A stretch of DNA of 64,000 nt from DATBJG01 sp963790545 (GCA_963790545.1 CAWBPA010000018.1:1-64000); one strand, 5' to 3'; numbered from the stretch's first letter, positions 1 through 9,544 are shown. The notes: generated from the sequence alone by a model not told the origin. Numbers and translations: made by a program.

Positions 1-2082
1 CGCACGCCCGACGCTGAAGTGGACGTCGAACCCGCTCGTGATGCCCGCGAGTCCCTGGCGGACGAGGACCCGGCGGCCGCCATTGTGGCGGGAACGCTCC
101 GTGCGCCGTGGAAGTGGGAAAGTCTGCTCGTCGAATCGGCGGTCATCGGAGGGCGCGAACGCTGGGCGCGACGGCTCGATGGGCTCGCGGAAGAGTACCG
201 GCTCAGGATTCGCGAGCTGAAATCGGACGACCCCGACGCACCGCGCATCCCACATCTCGAGCGTGAGCTTCAGAATCTGAAGCACCTCCGAGCCTTTGCT
301 CTGCCGCTCATCGATATCCTCTCGGGCTGGCCCGTCCGCGCGACGTGGGGCGATTGGCTGCAGCGCCTGGAGGGGCTCGTCCCCCGCGTCCTTCGCCGGC
401 CCGAGCACGTGCAGCGAATTCTCGCGGACCTGCGACCGATGGGCACCGTCGGACCCGTTTCGCTCACCGAGGTGCGCGACGTCCTGGCCGACCGCCTTCG
501 GTCGCTCGAGGTTGAGCCGCCGCCCCATCGCTACGGCCGCGTCTTCGTTGGCAGTCCCCATCAGGCTCGCGGCCGTACATTCCGTGTCGTTTTTGCGCCA
601 GGTCTGGCCGAGCGTCTGTTCCCCCACAAACTGCGCGAGGATCCCCTGCTGCTCGACGATCTGCGCCGCGAAATTGCCGACGCGCTGGTCGTTCAGAACG
701 ATCGCGCCGAGCTGGAGCGGCTGCTGTTGAGGCTTGTGGCGGGGGCAGCCACAGACAGACTCTACGTGTCCTTCCCGCGAATTGAATCGTCCGAAGCACG
801 GGCACGGGTCCCATCTTTCTACGCGCTTGACGTTATGCGTGCCGTGACAGGTCGTGTCCCCGATCATCAGACGCTCGAGCGCGAGGCGGCCAGCGAGGCC
901 GAAGCAAGTCTCGCGTGGCCCGCGCCCGCGCACGCGGATGACGCGATTGACGAGTTCGAACACGACCTCTCAGTGCTCCGCTCGCTCATGCACCGGGATG
1001 GTGACGTCAAGGGACGGGCCCATTACCTTCTGCGCCTGAACGACTGCCTGCGGCGATCGGTCACCGAGCGCTGGGCACGTGCCAAGAAGAGTTGGTCCCC
1101 GTACGACGGTCTCGTGCGGGTGACAGACCGAACGCGTCCGTTTCTGCAGACTCAGCGACTGGATGTCAGGCCCTATTCCGTGTCGGCGCTCCAGCAATAC
1201 GCAGCCTGTCCCTATCGTTTCTTTCTGTCGGCCGCCTACCGGCTCGCCCCACTCGAGGAACCCGAACCGCTGCAGCGCATGGATCCACTGACGAAAGGGA
1301 GCTTGTTCCACCAGGTGCAGGCCGAATTCTTTCGCGCGTTGCAGGCAAAGAACCTCGCCATCACGGTGTATGGGCTCGACGTCGTGCTCCAGTTGCTTGA
1401 CGAGACGTTGGCGCGCATCGCGCAGGAGTACTACGAGCGTCTTGCGCCGGCGGTCGACCGCGTCTGGCAGGATGAGGTGGCAAGCATCCGCACCGATCTT
1501 CGGGTGTGGGTGGACCGGCTGGCGCAGAGCATCGAATGGGAACCCTGGTTGTTCGAGTTCGCATTCGGCCTGCCCGGTGAACCCGGTCACGATCCGCTCA
1601 GCCGCGCGGATCCCGTGACGATTGATGGTCGGTTCGTCCTTCGAGGATCCGTCGATCTCGTCGAGCGTAAACCGGACACCAAGATCCTGCGCGTGACCGA
1701 TCACAAGACATCGCGGAATCGGTCGACGCGCGGTTCGATCATCGGCGGCGGCACCCAGCTCCAACCTGTCATCTACAGCCTGGCTGTCGAGGCGGCCACG
1801 GGCTGCACGGTCGAAATGGGTCGTTTTTCATACTGCACGACGGCCGGAGGTTTCACGGATCATCCTGTACCGATCAACGAGCGCACCCGTCGGATGGGCA
1901 TCGAGGTGCTCGAGATCATCGATCGTGCGGTCGAACAGGGTGTGCTGCCGCCGGCGCCGGCCGAAAAGGCGTGCACGATTTGCGACTTTCGGCCGGTCTG
2001 CGGTCCGGACCAGGAGGAGGGAACCCGCGGCAAGCCCCACAACCGGATTGAGGATCTGCTCGAGCTGAGGAGCCGTTCATGA
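1..2082 (+). CDS. addB: AddB-like nuclease subunit (5' end outside window)
   Basis: The frame is open from the first base, so the gene begins upstream; at least 690 residues are visible. The N-terminal part carries the helicase-like segment QARGRTFRVVFAPGLAERLFP. The C-terminal part is a RecB-type PD-(D/E)XK nuclease: SALQQYAACPYRFFL, GSLFHQVQAEFF, then GSVDLVERK followed by VTDHKTS (the Asp and the Asp-x-Lys catalytic pair). Cys in CPYRF and the closing ACTICDFRPVCG match the four-Cys iron-sulfur staple of AddB nucleases. Its stop overlaps the next gene's ATG (ATGA), as expected for an addB-addA operon that resects double-strand breaks for RecA-dependent repair. Confidence 0.88.
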   Translation, partial: RTPDAEVDVEPARDARESLADEDPAAAIVAGTLRAPWKWESLLVESAVIGGRERWARRLDGLAEEYRLRIRELKSDDPDAPRIPHLERELQNLKHLRAFALPLIDILSGWPVRATWGDWLQRLEGLVPRVLRRPEHVQRILADLRPMGTVGPVSLTEVRDVLADRLRSLEVEPPPHRYGRVFVGSPHQARGRTFRVVFAPGLAERLFPHKLREDPLLLDDLRREIADALVVQNDRAELERLLLRLVAGAATDRLYVSFPRIESSEARARVPSFYALDVMRAVTGRVPDHQTLEREAASEAEASLAWPAPAHADDAIDEFEHDLSVLRSLMHRDGDVKGRAHYLLRLNDCLRRSVTERWARAKKSWSPYDGLVRVTDRTRPFLQTQRLDVRPYSVSALQQYAACPYRFFLSAAYRLAPLEEPEPLQRMDPLTKGSLFHQVQAEFFRALQAKNLAITVYGLDVVLQLLDETLARIAQEYYERLAPAVDRVWQDEVASIRTDLRVWVDRLAQSIEWEPWLFEFAFGLPGEPGHDPLSRADPVTIDGRFVLRGSVDLVERKPDTKILRVTDHKTSRNRSTRGSIIGGGTQLQPVIYSLAVEAATGCTVEMGRFSYCTTAGGFTDHPVPINERTRRMGIEVLEIIDRAVEQGVLPPAPAEKACTICDFRPVCGPDQEEGTRGKPHNRIEDLLELRSRS

Positions 2083-5000
2083 TGCGCTCGCTCGCCGACG
2101 CGCATGACCGCAACCTGATCGCGAACGCGCTCGACGACACGCTGATCGTGGAAGCGGCCGCCGGCACCGGCAAGACAACGGAGCTCGTACGGCGAATCGT
2201 TCGGATCATCGAAACGGGACGGGCGTTGGTCACGGAGATTGTCGCCGTCACGTTCACCGAAAAAGCAGCCGGTGAACTCAAGCTCCGGTTGCGGGAAGCT
2301 CTCGAAGAAGCGCGCGGAATCTCGGCCCCGGGATCCGGGGAACGCGGCCGGCTCGATGATGCCCTTCGGCGACTCGAAGAGGCCCAAGTCAGTACCATCC
2401 ACGGATTCTGCGCCGATCTTCTGAGGGAACGCCCGGTCGAAGCTCAGGTCGATCCGCTCTTCATCGTGCTCACCGAGGCACAGGCAGCGCGAATGTACGA
2501 CGCCGCCTTTCACGCCTGGTTCCAGGAGCAGCTCGTCAATCCACCCGAAGGGCTCCTGCGCTCGCTGCGACGCCCGAGCTTCGGCGGTCTGCGGCCGGGA
2601 TCGGACCGGGACGAGGGGCCCATTGGTCGGCTGCGGAGTGCGGGATGGGATTTGATTCAGTGGCGAGACTTTGAAGGGGACTGGCAACGCGCACCGTTCG
2701 ATCGGACCAGCCGCATCGATGCGTTGGTGAATCAGTTGCAGGAATTTGGGGAGCTGTCGGACCGTCCCGCCTATGCGCACGACAATTTCTATGTGGATAC
2801 CAGACCCGCGCGGCAGCTCATGGAGGAGATCGAACGGACCGAGAGCGTCACGCCGCGAGACTACAACAGGCTGGAGGGCACTCTCATTGGGCTCGCCCGC
2901 AACCGTGATTTCCAGCGCGCGCGTAAAGGGACTGGCAAGTTTTATCGACCGGGTGTTCTGCGGGAAAACGTGAATCGCTCACGGGAGCGACTCCAAACCG
3001 CTCTCATCGATTTCGAAGCCGATGCGAATGCCGACCTCGCCGCGCGGCTGCACCAGGAATTCCGTGGCTGCATCGAGAGCTACGAGCACGCGAAGGCCAG
3101 CGCGGGCGCCCTCGATTTTCTCGATCTGCTCCTCAAGGCGAGGGATCTCGTCAAACGCGACCGAGGTGTCCGCCAAAGTTTTCAGGAGCGCTTCAAACGG
3201 ATCTTTGTCGACGAGTTTCAGGACACGGATCCGCTTCAGGCCGAAATTCTTCTGCTGCTGGGCGCCGACGACCCTTCTGTGAGCGACTGGGCTCTCACAC
3301 GCCCGGTCGCCGGAAAACTCTTCATCGTTGGCGATCCCAAACAGTCCATTTATCGATTTCGCCGCGCGGACGTCGGCGTTTACCAACGTGTCTACCAGAT
3401 CCTCGAGGCAGCTGGAGCGACGCGGGTGGCGCTACGCACCAGCTTCCGGGCCCGGCCCAACATTCAGCAGGCGGTCAACACGGCCTTCGAACCGTTGATG
3501 AGCGGCGACCCGAATGCTCTGCAGGCCAGCTATGTCCCGCTCGAGCCGTTCAGGTCCGACCCCTCGGAACAGCCATCGGTCGTCGTCCTGCCGGTGCCCA
3601 GGCCGTACGCGATACAGAGGATTGCGAACACCAGAATCGAAGAATCGCTGCCGGATGCCGTCGGCGCCTTTGTCGACTGGCTGATTGGCGAAAGCAAGTG
3701 GACCGTCACCGAGCGCCCCACGCCTACCGCCGATACCGTATCGAACGGAACTTCGTCGTACGTAGCGTCCGGCTTCAGCCGGACGGCAGAACGTCTCGTA
3801 CCAATCCAGGCGCGACACATCTGCTTGCTGTTTCGCCGTTTCGTGAGCTACGACACCGACGTCACGCGTCCGTACGTCAGGGCTCTCGAAGCACGGGGGA
3901 TTCCGCATCTGCTCGTCGGGGGACGCTCGTTCCATAATCGAGCGGAGATCGAGACTCTGCGTGCGGCGCTGGCAGCCATTGAGTGGCCTGATGACGAGCT
4001 GTCGGTCTTTGCCACGTTAAGAGGTACGTTGTTCGCATTTGGGGATGAAGAGTTACTCGAGTGTCGACAACGGTTCGGCCGTTTTCATCCCTTCAGAATT
4101 CCCAAAGATGCGCCATCCCATCTGACCGCCATCGTCGAGGCGTTGAGCCTTTTGCAGACGCTCCACCGAGCTCGAAATCATGTTCCGGTCGCGACCACGA
4201 TTTCCCGCTTGCTCGGGACCACGCGCGCGCACGTACGGTTCGCGCTCGAGCATGGCGGCGAACAGGTGCTCGCTAATGTGCTTCACGTGGCGGAGCTGGC
4301 CCGTCGATACGAGGCTGACGGCGGAATCTCGTTTCGGGGCTTCATCGACGAGCTGCGAGACCAGGCAGACGATGGCACGGCGGCAGAGGCGCCCATCCTC
4401 GAGGAAGGCAGTGACGGCGTTCGGTTGATGACTGTCCACAAAGCCAAGGGCCTGGAATTCCCGGTCGTCATTCTTGCGGATATGACGGCCAAGCTTCAGG
4501 CCGCGGCGGCGAGCCGGTACATCGACCCGGCGGGGCGCGTTTGTGCCATTCGGCTCGCGGGCTGTTCACCGTTTGACTTGCTTCAGCACGAAGCCGATGA
4601 ACTGCAGCGCGACAAAGCCGAAGGGATCCGGATTGCGTACGTCGCGGCGACTCGGGCCCGCGATCTGTTGGTCGTTCCCGCTGTCGGCGATGCGGAACGC
4701 GAGGGCTGGATCGAGCCGATGAACCGGGCAATTTATCCTCTTCTCGAGGAGAGGCGACAGCAGGTGGCCGCGCCCGGGTGCCCCGAGTTCCCGTCAAAGG
4801 ATTCCGTCCTTTTGCGACCAAGCGGTGATCCCGCATTGCCAGACACCGTCTCTCCGGGGCTGCATGTTCTCAACTCGCGTCACGGCATCGTCTGGTGGGA
4901 TCCTCGCGCACTCAAACTCGACGCGGCAGCGCCCCTCGGTATCCGCCGCTCAGAGCTCATCGTCAAGGACGTCGGTCCTGACGTGATCGAAGAGGGCCTC

Positions 5001-5606
5001 AGCGCGCACCACGCGTGGCGTTCGGGCCGCGAAGCCGCGACCCGTGCAGGATCACAACCGTCGGTTGACGCGCAAATCGTCACTCAGTGGGTAAAAAAGC
5101 GAGTGGCGCCGCTGTTCGAGAAACCCCTGCCACGCGTTGAGCTCGTGGAACTTCCGCGCGCCCCAAACCGGCCCGGGGGTCCGCGCTTCGGCGCGCTGGT
5201 TCACGCGGTGTTGGCCACCATTCCGCTGGACGCGGAAATCGACGCCATCACACGACTGTCGGCCGCGCAGGCGCACATTCTGGGTGCCACCGCCGACGAG
5301 GTGGAGGCCGCGGCCGAGGTCGTTCGCACGGTTCTCGCCCAACCCTTGCTCCAACGCGCCCTCGCAGCGACAAAAACACATCGTTGTCGGCGCGAGGTGC
5401 CCATCGCCTGGCGTGATGGTGAGTTCCTCGTCGAGGGTGTCATCGATCTTGCGTTCGAGGAGGAGGCGGGCTGGCAGGTGGTGGATTTCAAGACCGACGA
5501 AGAATTCCGTGGAGATGAGAGAGCGGATCGACAGGTGGGCTTGTACGCCGCTGCGGTCAAGAAGGCAACGGCACGCCCGGCATCAGGGATTGTCGTGCGG
5601 ATCTAG
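2079..5606 (+). CDS. addA: AddA-like ATP-dependent helicase/nuclease
   Basis: This 1175-residue UvrD/RecB-superfamily protein is translationally coupled to addB by an ATGA overlap. All SF1A helicase motifs are readable: Walker A AAAGTGKTTELV near residue 27, TFTEKAAGEL (Ia), IFVDEFQDTDPLQ (II), VGDPKQSIYRFRRAD (III), LRTSFRARPNI (IV), TVHKAKGLEFPVV (V) and AYVAATRARDLL (VI). The C-terminus has the nuclease core GVIDLAFEEEAGWQVVDFKTD. With AddB it forms the two-subunit counterpart of RecBCD. A palindromic repeat lies in frame at 3767-3784 and encodes part of SSYVASGFSRTAERL between helicase domains. Confidence 0.93.
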   Translation: MMRSLADAHDRNLIANALDDTLIVEAAAGTGKTTELVRRIVRIIETGRALVTEIVAVTFTEKAAGELKLRLREALEEARGISAPGSGERGRLDDALRRLEEAQVSTIHGFCADLLRERPVEAQVDPLFIVLTEAQAARMYDAAFHAWFQEQLVNPPEGLLRSLRRPSFGGLRPGSDRDEGPIGRLRSAGWDLIQWRDFEGDWQRAPFDRTSRIDALVNQLQEFGELSDRPAYAHDNFYVDTRPARQLMEEIERTESVTPRDYNRLEGTLIGLARNRDFQRARKGTGKFYRPGVLRENVNRSRERLQTALIDFEADANADLAARLHQEFRGCIESYEHAKASAGALDFLDLLLKARDLVKRDRGVRQSFQERFKRIFVDEFQDTDPLQAEILLLLGADDPSVSDWALTRPVAGKLFIVGDPKQSIYRFRRADVGVYQRVYQILEAAGATRVALRTSFRARPNIQQAVNTAFEPLMSGDPNALQASYVPLEPFRSDPSEQPSVVVLPVPRPYAIQRIANTRIEESLPDAVGAFVDWLIGESKWTVTERPTPTADTVSNGTSSYVASGFSRTAERLVPIQARHICLLFRRFVSYDTDVTRPYVRALEARGIPHLLVGGRSFHNRAEIETLRAALAAIEWPDDELSVFATLRGTLFAFGDEELLECRQRFGRFHPFRIPKDAPSHLTAIVEALSLLQTLHRARNHVPVATTISRLLGTTRAHVRFALEHGGEQVLANVLHVAELARRYEADGGISFRGFIDELRDQADDGTAAEAPILEEGSDGVRLMTVHKAKGLEFPVVILADMTAKLQAAAASRYIDPAGRVCAIRLAGCSPFDLLQHEADELQRDKAEGIRIAYVAATRARDLLVVPAVGDAEREGWIEPMNRAIYPLLEERRQQVAAPGCPEFPSKDSVLLRPSGDPALPDTVSPGLHVLNSRHGIVWWDPRALKLDAAAPLGIRRSELIVKDVGPDVIEEGLSAHHAWRSGREAATRAGSQPSVDAQIVTQWVKKRVAPLFEKPLPRVELVELPRAPNRPGGPRFGALVHAVLATIPLDAEIDAITRLSAAQAHILGATADEVEAAAEVVRTVLAQPLLQRALAATKTHRCRREVPIAWRDGEFLVEGVIDLAFEEEAGWQVVDFKTDEEFRGDERADRQVGLYAAAVKKATARPASGIVVRI
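3767..3784. repeat. Palindromic element inside addA
   Basis: Perfect 8-bp arms GTCCGGCT and AGCCGGAC are separated by TC and flanked by CGTAGC. The unit is translated in frame as part of VASGFSRT in AddA. It has the same design as the intergenic palindromes at 6281, 8593 and 10411: GC-rich arms with a tiny loop. Confidence 0.75.
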
Positions 5607-5645
5607 TGAGTTTGTGCCTCAGCTAACCATGCGACCCTGACCAGC

Positions 5646-5700
5646 CTCCGCCAAGGCTACGGCGGTCCGCCGAAGCTTCAGCGAAGGCGGAAGGGTCCGC
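5646..5700. repeat. Intergenic inverted repeats after addA
   Basis: The short gap between addA and the convergent DinB-like gene has nested inverted repeats: CCGCC..GGCGG, then TCCGCC..GGCGGA, followed by GGGTCCGCGCTAT. The last word recurs at the 10441 palindrome. It could act as a bidirectional terminator for addA and the minus-strand gene. Confidence 0.55.
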
Positions 5701-5701
5701 G

Positions 5702-6238
5702 CTATTGTGGTGGCACGTGGCCGTTCATCCGGAGATATTCGACGATTTGCCCGTAATGATTCGACGAGTGCGTCAGGGCGACGAGCATCAGTCCCATGCG
5801 CGTGTCGGAGACCGACCCCGCACCAATGTCCATTCGGACGAACGCGTTCTTGTCATCAATCGCGGCTGCCGCCTTGTTCAGATTGACGAACGAATCTTTC
5901 AAGTATTTGAGAACGTCCGCTTTCGTCTTGACTGAGTCCGGGCCGCGCTCATCCGCCATATCGGACGTGATGGGATTGCCAAGAATGGTTGCCGCCACGA
6001 GATGGTGCACCGCCGCGGCATGCTTCACCTGTTCGGTGAAGGTCCGCACGCCCCTGAAGGCACCCGCGGTCGGCGCAAACGGATACCTGTCTTCAGGCAT
6101 CTCGGTAGCCACACCGGTCAGTTCTCTTTCGACGGATGCAATCGAACCTTGGATCACCTGGGCGACTGTCAGCGGTTTGGTCGTCTGAGCTGACTGCACG
6201 GATGCAGCCACGACGAGCCCCGAACTGAGCAGAAGCAC
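5702..6238 (-). CDS. DinB-like protein with signal peptide
   Basis: About 178 residues from the preferred GTG start at 6238, which gives the hydrophobic leader LLLSSGLVVAASVQSAQ and has AGGAAA upstream. An ATG at 6286 is also in frame but lies inside a repeat palindrome and would hide the leader. The body resembles the DinB/YfiT-like four-helix family, with PFAPTAGAFRGVRTFTEQVKHAAAVHH and the late ALTHSSNHYGQIVEYLRMNG; these His residues are the usual metal ligands. DinB-like proteins include thiol-dependent metalloenzymes; the substrate here is unknown. The leader implies export. Confidence 0.75.
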   Translation of the reverse strand: MLLLSSGLVVAASVQSAQTTKPLTVAQVIQGSIASVERELTGVATEMPEDRYPFAPTAGAFRGVRTFTEQVKHAAAVHHLVAATILGNPITSDMADERGPDSVKTKADVLKYLKDSFVNLNKAAAAIDDKNAFVRMDIGAGSVSDTRMGLMLVALTHSSNHYGQIVEYLRMNGHVPPQ

Positions 6239-6280
6239 GTGGACAGTTTCCTGTGCTTCATAAGTCACCTGCGCACGACC

Positions 6281-6300
6281 GCGCACGCTAAAGCGTGCGC
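6281..6300. repeat. Short palindrome
   Basis: GCGCACGCT, AA, AGCGTGCGC: perfect 9-bp arms with a two-base loop, just upstream of the DinB-like gene. It is one of a family of similar elements in this window. Confidence 0.7.
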
Positions 6301-6345
6301 GTTACCCCCAGACACGATACCCGGCCGAGACGCGTCCTCGCAAGG

Positions 6346-6540
6346 TTACAGTGAATTGTCTGTTGCCGGCTCAGTCTCCACGTATTTCGAGTAAATAGCT
6401 CGACGGATCCTGGCACCGAGTTTGCCCCGATCTTCAATGCCTGCCTTGACCAACCGCTGACTGAGCGGGTGATGCCTCCAAATAACGCCGAGCGGCAAAG
6501 CCGCGAGGTACAGCGCGTGGGGGTTGGGCCCCACGCGCAG
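6346..6540 (-). pseudogene. Possible 3' remnant of an unidentified minus-strand gene
   Basis: Reading the minus strand gives about 60 residues with ordinary protein composition (LLRVGPNPHALYLAALPLGV, then RHHPLSQRLVKAGIEDRGKL and ARIRRAIYSKYVE) ending at a TAA. Upstream of about 6540 the frame turns into antisense of the next gene and no start is apparent. I do not recognise the family. It may be the tail of a deleted gene or chance. Confidence 0.3.
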
Positions 6541-6561
6541 TAAGAAATGGAGCGTCCGCCC

Positions 6562-7005
6562 ATGCGTTGCGCATACACCATCGTCCTCGTTCTCGCCGTG
6601 ATTCTGGTCACACCGCACAGTTCGGCCGCACAGGGATCCATTGATGGGTTCGGCGCGCTGTCGCTCAATCACTTTTCATCGCTCGATGGATCGACGCTAC
6701 CGTTCGATTTCGGCGGCCGACTTTCGTACGTCGAGGCCTCTGCTGGAATCGCCCGCGTCAACCTGAACATCAGCGGTTTTGGTGCCGTCGACCCCTTCAC
6801 GCGCGCGGCTTTGAACTCGCTCGATTCCACGGATCCGATTGCCGGGGTCGGCGGCGGTGTCATGTTCAGGGGCGGACCGCTGTTGATCGATGTTGGCTAT
6901 CGCTACAAGCAAATCTTTGCGGACCGCCTCGTCGGAACGCTCCTCAGCGCCGGACAAGGTCTGCGGTCCCACCAGGTGCGGTTTGGGATGGGAGTCAGAT
7001 TCTGA
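6562..7005 (+). CDS. Small exported beta-barrel-like protein
   Basis: 147 residues from the ATG at 6562 (MRCAYTIVLVLAVILVTPHSSAAQ is a signal peptide; an in-frame ATG also exists at 6547). The mature part has alternating hydrophobic strands (FDFGGRLSYVEASAGIARVNLNI, GGVMFRGGPLLIDVGYRYKQIF) and ends in VRFGMGVRF with a terminal Phe, the usual C-terminal signature of outer-membrane barrels. It is short for a full eight-stranded barrel. Function unknown; an outer-membrane location is inferred. Confidence 0.6.
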   Translation: MRCAYTIVLVLAVILVTPHSSAAQGSIDGFGALSLNHFSSLDGSTLPFDFGGRLSYVEASAGIARVNLNISGFGAVDPFTRAALNSLDSTDPIAGVGGGVMFRGGPLLIDVGYRYKQIFADRLVGTLLSAGQGLRSHQVRFGMGVRF

Positions 7006-7055
7006 CCGTGGGAAGAGGCCTTTCTTGCTACGCGTCTGGGCGATATATTGGCCCG

Positions 7056-8603
7056 GTGGAACGATTCACAGAAGCCGTCGAGAAACGTGACGCGGCCGGA
7101 CTACGAGTACTGCTGGCGGCGCATCCAGATCTGCGCGAAGCCATCAACCAACCCCTCTTCCACTCCGAGCCCGCAATTGTCTTCTCCCGTCGCGATCGCG
7201 CGATGGTGGACGTGCTGCTGGACTTTGGCGCCGACATCAACGCGCGCAGCCAGTTCTGGGGCCGAACGGTGGGTGTGCTCGACGAGAACACTCCGCAGAT
7301 GCGCGAGTACCTCATCGATCGTGGCGCTCTCCCGGAGATTGACGAACTTGTCGTAACGGTGAGAGCTGGGAATGTGGCCGCGGTACGTTCGCTGCTCGCC
7401 AGGACTCCTGCTCTTCGCCTGTACGTCAACCGCCCGCTTTTTCCTTTCGGCGCACAGGCCATCGTGGCCGCAAAAGACAACCGCGAGATGGTCGACACAC
7501 TGCTGGAATTCGGGGCCGACATCAATGTTCGCAGCGACTGGTGGGCCGGCGGCTTCGGTGTGCTCGACAACACCAACCCCGAGCAGGCTGCCTGGTTGAT
7601 CCGACGCGGTGCCATCGTCGACATTCACGCGGCCGCGGCATTGGGCATGATCGACAAAGTAAAGGAATGGCTTGCCAGCGACCCTTCGCTGGTTCACGCG
7701 CGTGGCGGCGACGGCCAGCGGCCCCTGCATTTCGCGAGTACAAAAGAGATCATCGATCTGCTGCTCGAGCATGGGGCGGAGATCAACGCCCGGGATATCG
7801 ATCACCAATCCACGGCGGCCCAATACAAGGTGCAAGACCGTGAGTTGTGCCGCCATCTGATCGCACGTGGTGCGGACATCGACATCTTCATGGCCGCAAC
7901 GCTCGGAGACCGTGACCTCGTCGAGCGTGCACTGGCTGAGGACCCCGACTCTATCAACGCCCACATTGGAGAGCCGGGGTACGCCCCTGTCCCACCCGGC
8001 CATATCTACCAGTGGAAACTCACCGGGGGATCGTCGGTGTTGACAGTTGCCGCCAAGGACGGTGGACGTGAGATCTATGACTTTCTCCTCGGTCGCAGCC
8101 CACTCAAGGAGCAGTTCCTGGCTGCGTGTCAACTGGCCGATGAAACGGGCGCCGCGAGAGCGCTGGCGGCGAGCCCAAATCTGCTGAAAGAACTGACGAT
8201 TGCCGAGCACGCACACATTGTCCGGGCTGCCTCTTCACACAATCTAGCAGGGCTCCAGCTGATGTTGGAGTTGGGCTTCGACGTCAATACGCGCGGCGGC
8301 GAGGGCTTCACGCCGGTCGCCAGTGCCGCGCTTCGCGGCGACGTCGGAGTCGTGCAGGTGCTCATCGAGCGTCGCGCGGACTTGGAAATTCGCAACGACT
8401 ACGGTGGGACCGCACTCGACAGCTGCCAGTGGGGCTCGCTGAATTTTCGCGATCGGAATGGGGACTATCGCGCGTGCGCGGAGGCTCTCCTGAAGGGCGG
8501 CGCCAAACTCTATTACCCCCACTTCGGGAGCGAAGCCGTACAGGCCGTCCTTCAGCGATACAGCGAACCTACAGGTCAATCGTCGCCACTGAGCCGGACC
8601 TGA
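7056..8603 (+). CDS. Ankyrin-repeat protein
   Basis: About 515 residues from GTG 7056 (VERFTEAVEKRDAAGLRVLL); the frame is open further upstream to 7008. Repeated ankyrin units are visible, for example MVDVLLDFGADINAR, MVDTLLEFGADINVR, IIDLLLEHGAEINARD, HLIARGADIDIF, LMLELGFDVNTRGGEGFTPV and VLIERRADLEIRNDYGGTAL. There is no signal peptide or catalytic domain, so it is probably a cytoplasmic protein-binding scaffold. Spacing between repeats is irregular (33 to about 70 residues), suggesting degenerate units. Nothing nearby identifies a partner. Confidence 0.85.
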   Translation: MERFTEAVEKRDAAGLRVLLAAHPDLREAINQPLFHSEPAIVFSRRDRAMVDVLLDFGADINARSQFWGRTVGVLDENTPQMREYLIDRGALPEIDELVVTVRAGNVAAVRSLLARTPALRLYVNRPLFPFGAQAIVAAKDNREMVDTLLEFGADINVRSDWWAGGFGVLDNTNPEQAAWLIRRGAIVDIHAAAALGMIDKVKEWLASDPSLVHARGGDGQRPLHFASTKEIIDLLLEHGAEINARDIDHQSTAAQYKVQDRELCRHLIARGADIDIFMAATLGDRDLVERALAEDPDSINAHIGEPGYAPVPPGHIYQWKLTGGSSVLTVAAKDGGREIYDFLLGRSPLKEQFLAACQLADETGAARALAASPNLLKELTIAEHAHIVRAASSHNLAGLQLMLELGFDVNTRGGEGFTPVASAALRGDVGVVQVLIERRADLEIRNDYGGTALDSCQWGSLNFRDRNGDYRACAEALLKGGAKLYYPHFGSEAVQAVLQRYSEPTGQSSPLSRT

Positions 8604-8612
8604 AGGTCCGGC
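8593..8612. repeat. Palindrome overlapping the end of the ankyrin gene
   Basis: GCCGGACC, TGAA, GGTCCGGC, followed by CTACGTA. The ankyrin gene's stop codon falls within it. It may serve as a terminator before the ligase gene. Confidence 0.65.
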
Positions 8613-8629
8613 CTACGTACCGTTGCAGC

Positions 8630-9544
8630 ATGCCTTTTCCGGAATGGGTTAAGCCAATGGCGGCCACGCTCACGCAGGAGCGCTTTACGGGGCCTGAATG
8701 GATTTTTGAGCGCAAGCTCGACGGCATTAGGCTGCTCGCCTTCAAGTTCGGAAACACCGTTCGTTTGTTGTCGCGCAACCAGCTGCCTCTGAACGCATCA
8801 TATCCTTCTGTGGTTGACGCGATTGCCCGCCTGCCTGTCCACGACGTGATCCTCGACGGCGAAGCCCTGGGAGTGTGGGCTCCCTCGGCTGCCTCCGAAC
8901 AAAAGACGGGGTACCACGTGTTCGACATCTTGTGGCTCGAGAGCCGGGATGTAACCTCCCTTCCACTCGACGCGCGTCGCGCGCTGTTGAACGATTTGCC
9001 TCTGCGAACGCCCCTGGAACGGGTGCAATCCATCGATGACCCGGTGCCGTGGGATCGGGCGTGCCGAGAGGGATGGGAAGGAGTCGTGGCCAAGCGACGC
9101 GACGCACCTTACGAACACCGCCGGTCGCCGCATTGGCTCAAGATGAAGTGCGAGGCGACGCAGGAGTTTGTCGTTGGTGGATTTACCGATCCTCAGCGCA
9201 GTCGGGTTGGTCTTGGCGCACTGCTCGTGGGGTACTTCGAAGGCAACGACCTGGTGTTTGCGGGAAAGGTCGGCACGGGCTTCGACACGAAACTCCTGCT
9301 CGATCTCCGCGCACGCCTGGACCAACTCGAGCTCCCAAAGCCCCCGTTCACCAAAGGCGTCGGGCTGCCTCGTAAAGGCGCGCACTGGGTACGTCCTGAA
9401 ATCGTGGTCCAGGTTGCTTTCATCCAATGGACGGTCCACGGCAAGCTCCGACATCCTCGTCTGCTGGGCGTTCGCCTGGACAAGTCGCCGGCCGAGGTCA
9501 CCCGAGAGACGCCCGAACCAGTTTCCAAGAGAAGTCGCAGATGA
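8630..9544 (+). CDS. ligD: ATP-dependent DNA ligase, LigD ligase module
   Basis: 304 residues from ATG 8630. The adenylation motif is FERKLDGIR with Lys29, followed by DGEALG (76-81), FDILWL, the motif IV EGVVAKRRDAPY (150 on) and the motif V WLKMK. An OB-fold follows (EFVVGGFTDPQRSRVGLGALLVGYFEG, GKVGTGFD). It matches the ligase part of LigD without the phosphoesterase or polymerase parts. LigD ligases seal Ku-bound ends in non-homologous end joining. The stop overlaps the start of the polymerase gene (ATGA), so the two are made together. No Ku gene is seen in the window. Confidence 0.9.
   Translation: MPFPEWVKPMAATLTQERFTGPEWIFERKLDGIRLLAFKFGNTVRLLSRNQLPLNASYPSVVDAIARLPVHDVILDGEALGVWAPSAASEQKTGYHVFDILWLESRDVTSLPLDARRALLNDLPLRTPLERVQSIDDPVPWDRACREGWEGVVAKRRDAPYEHRRSPHWLKMKCEATQEFVVGGFTDPQRSRVGLGALLVGYFEGNDLVFAGKVGTGFDTKLLLDLRARLDQLELPKPPFTKGVGLPRKGAHWVRPEIVVQVAFIQWTVHGKLRHPRLLGVRLDKSPAEVTRETPEPVSKRSRR

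Noticed and set aside
7101..8216. 371-residue open frame on the minus strand
   Set aside because: Antisense of the ankyrin-repeat gene.
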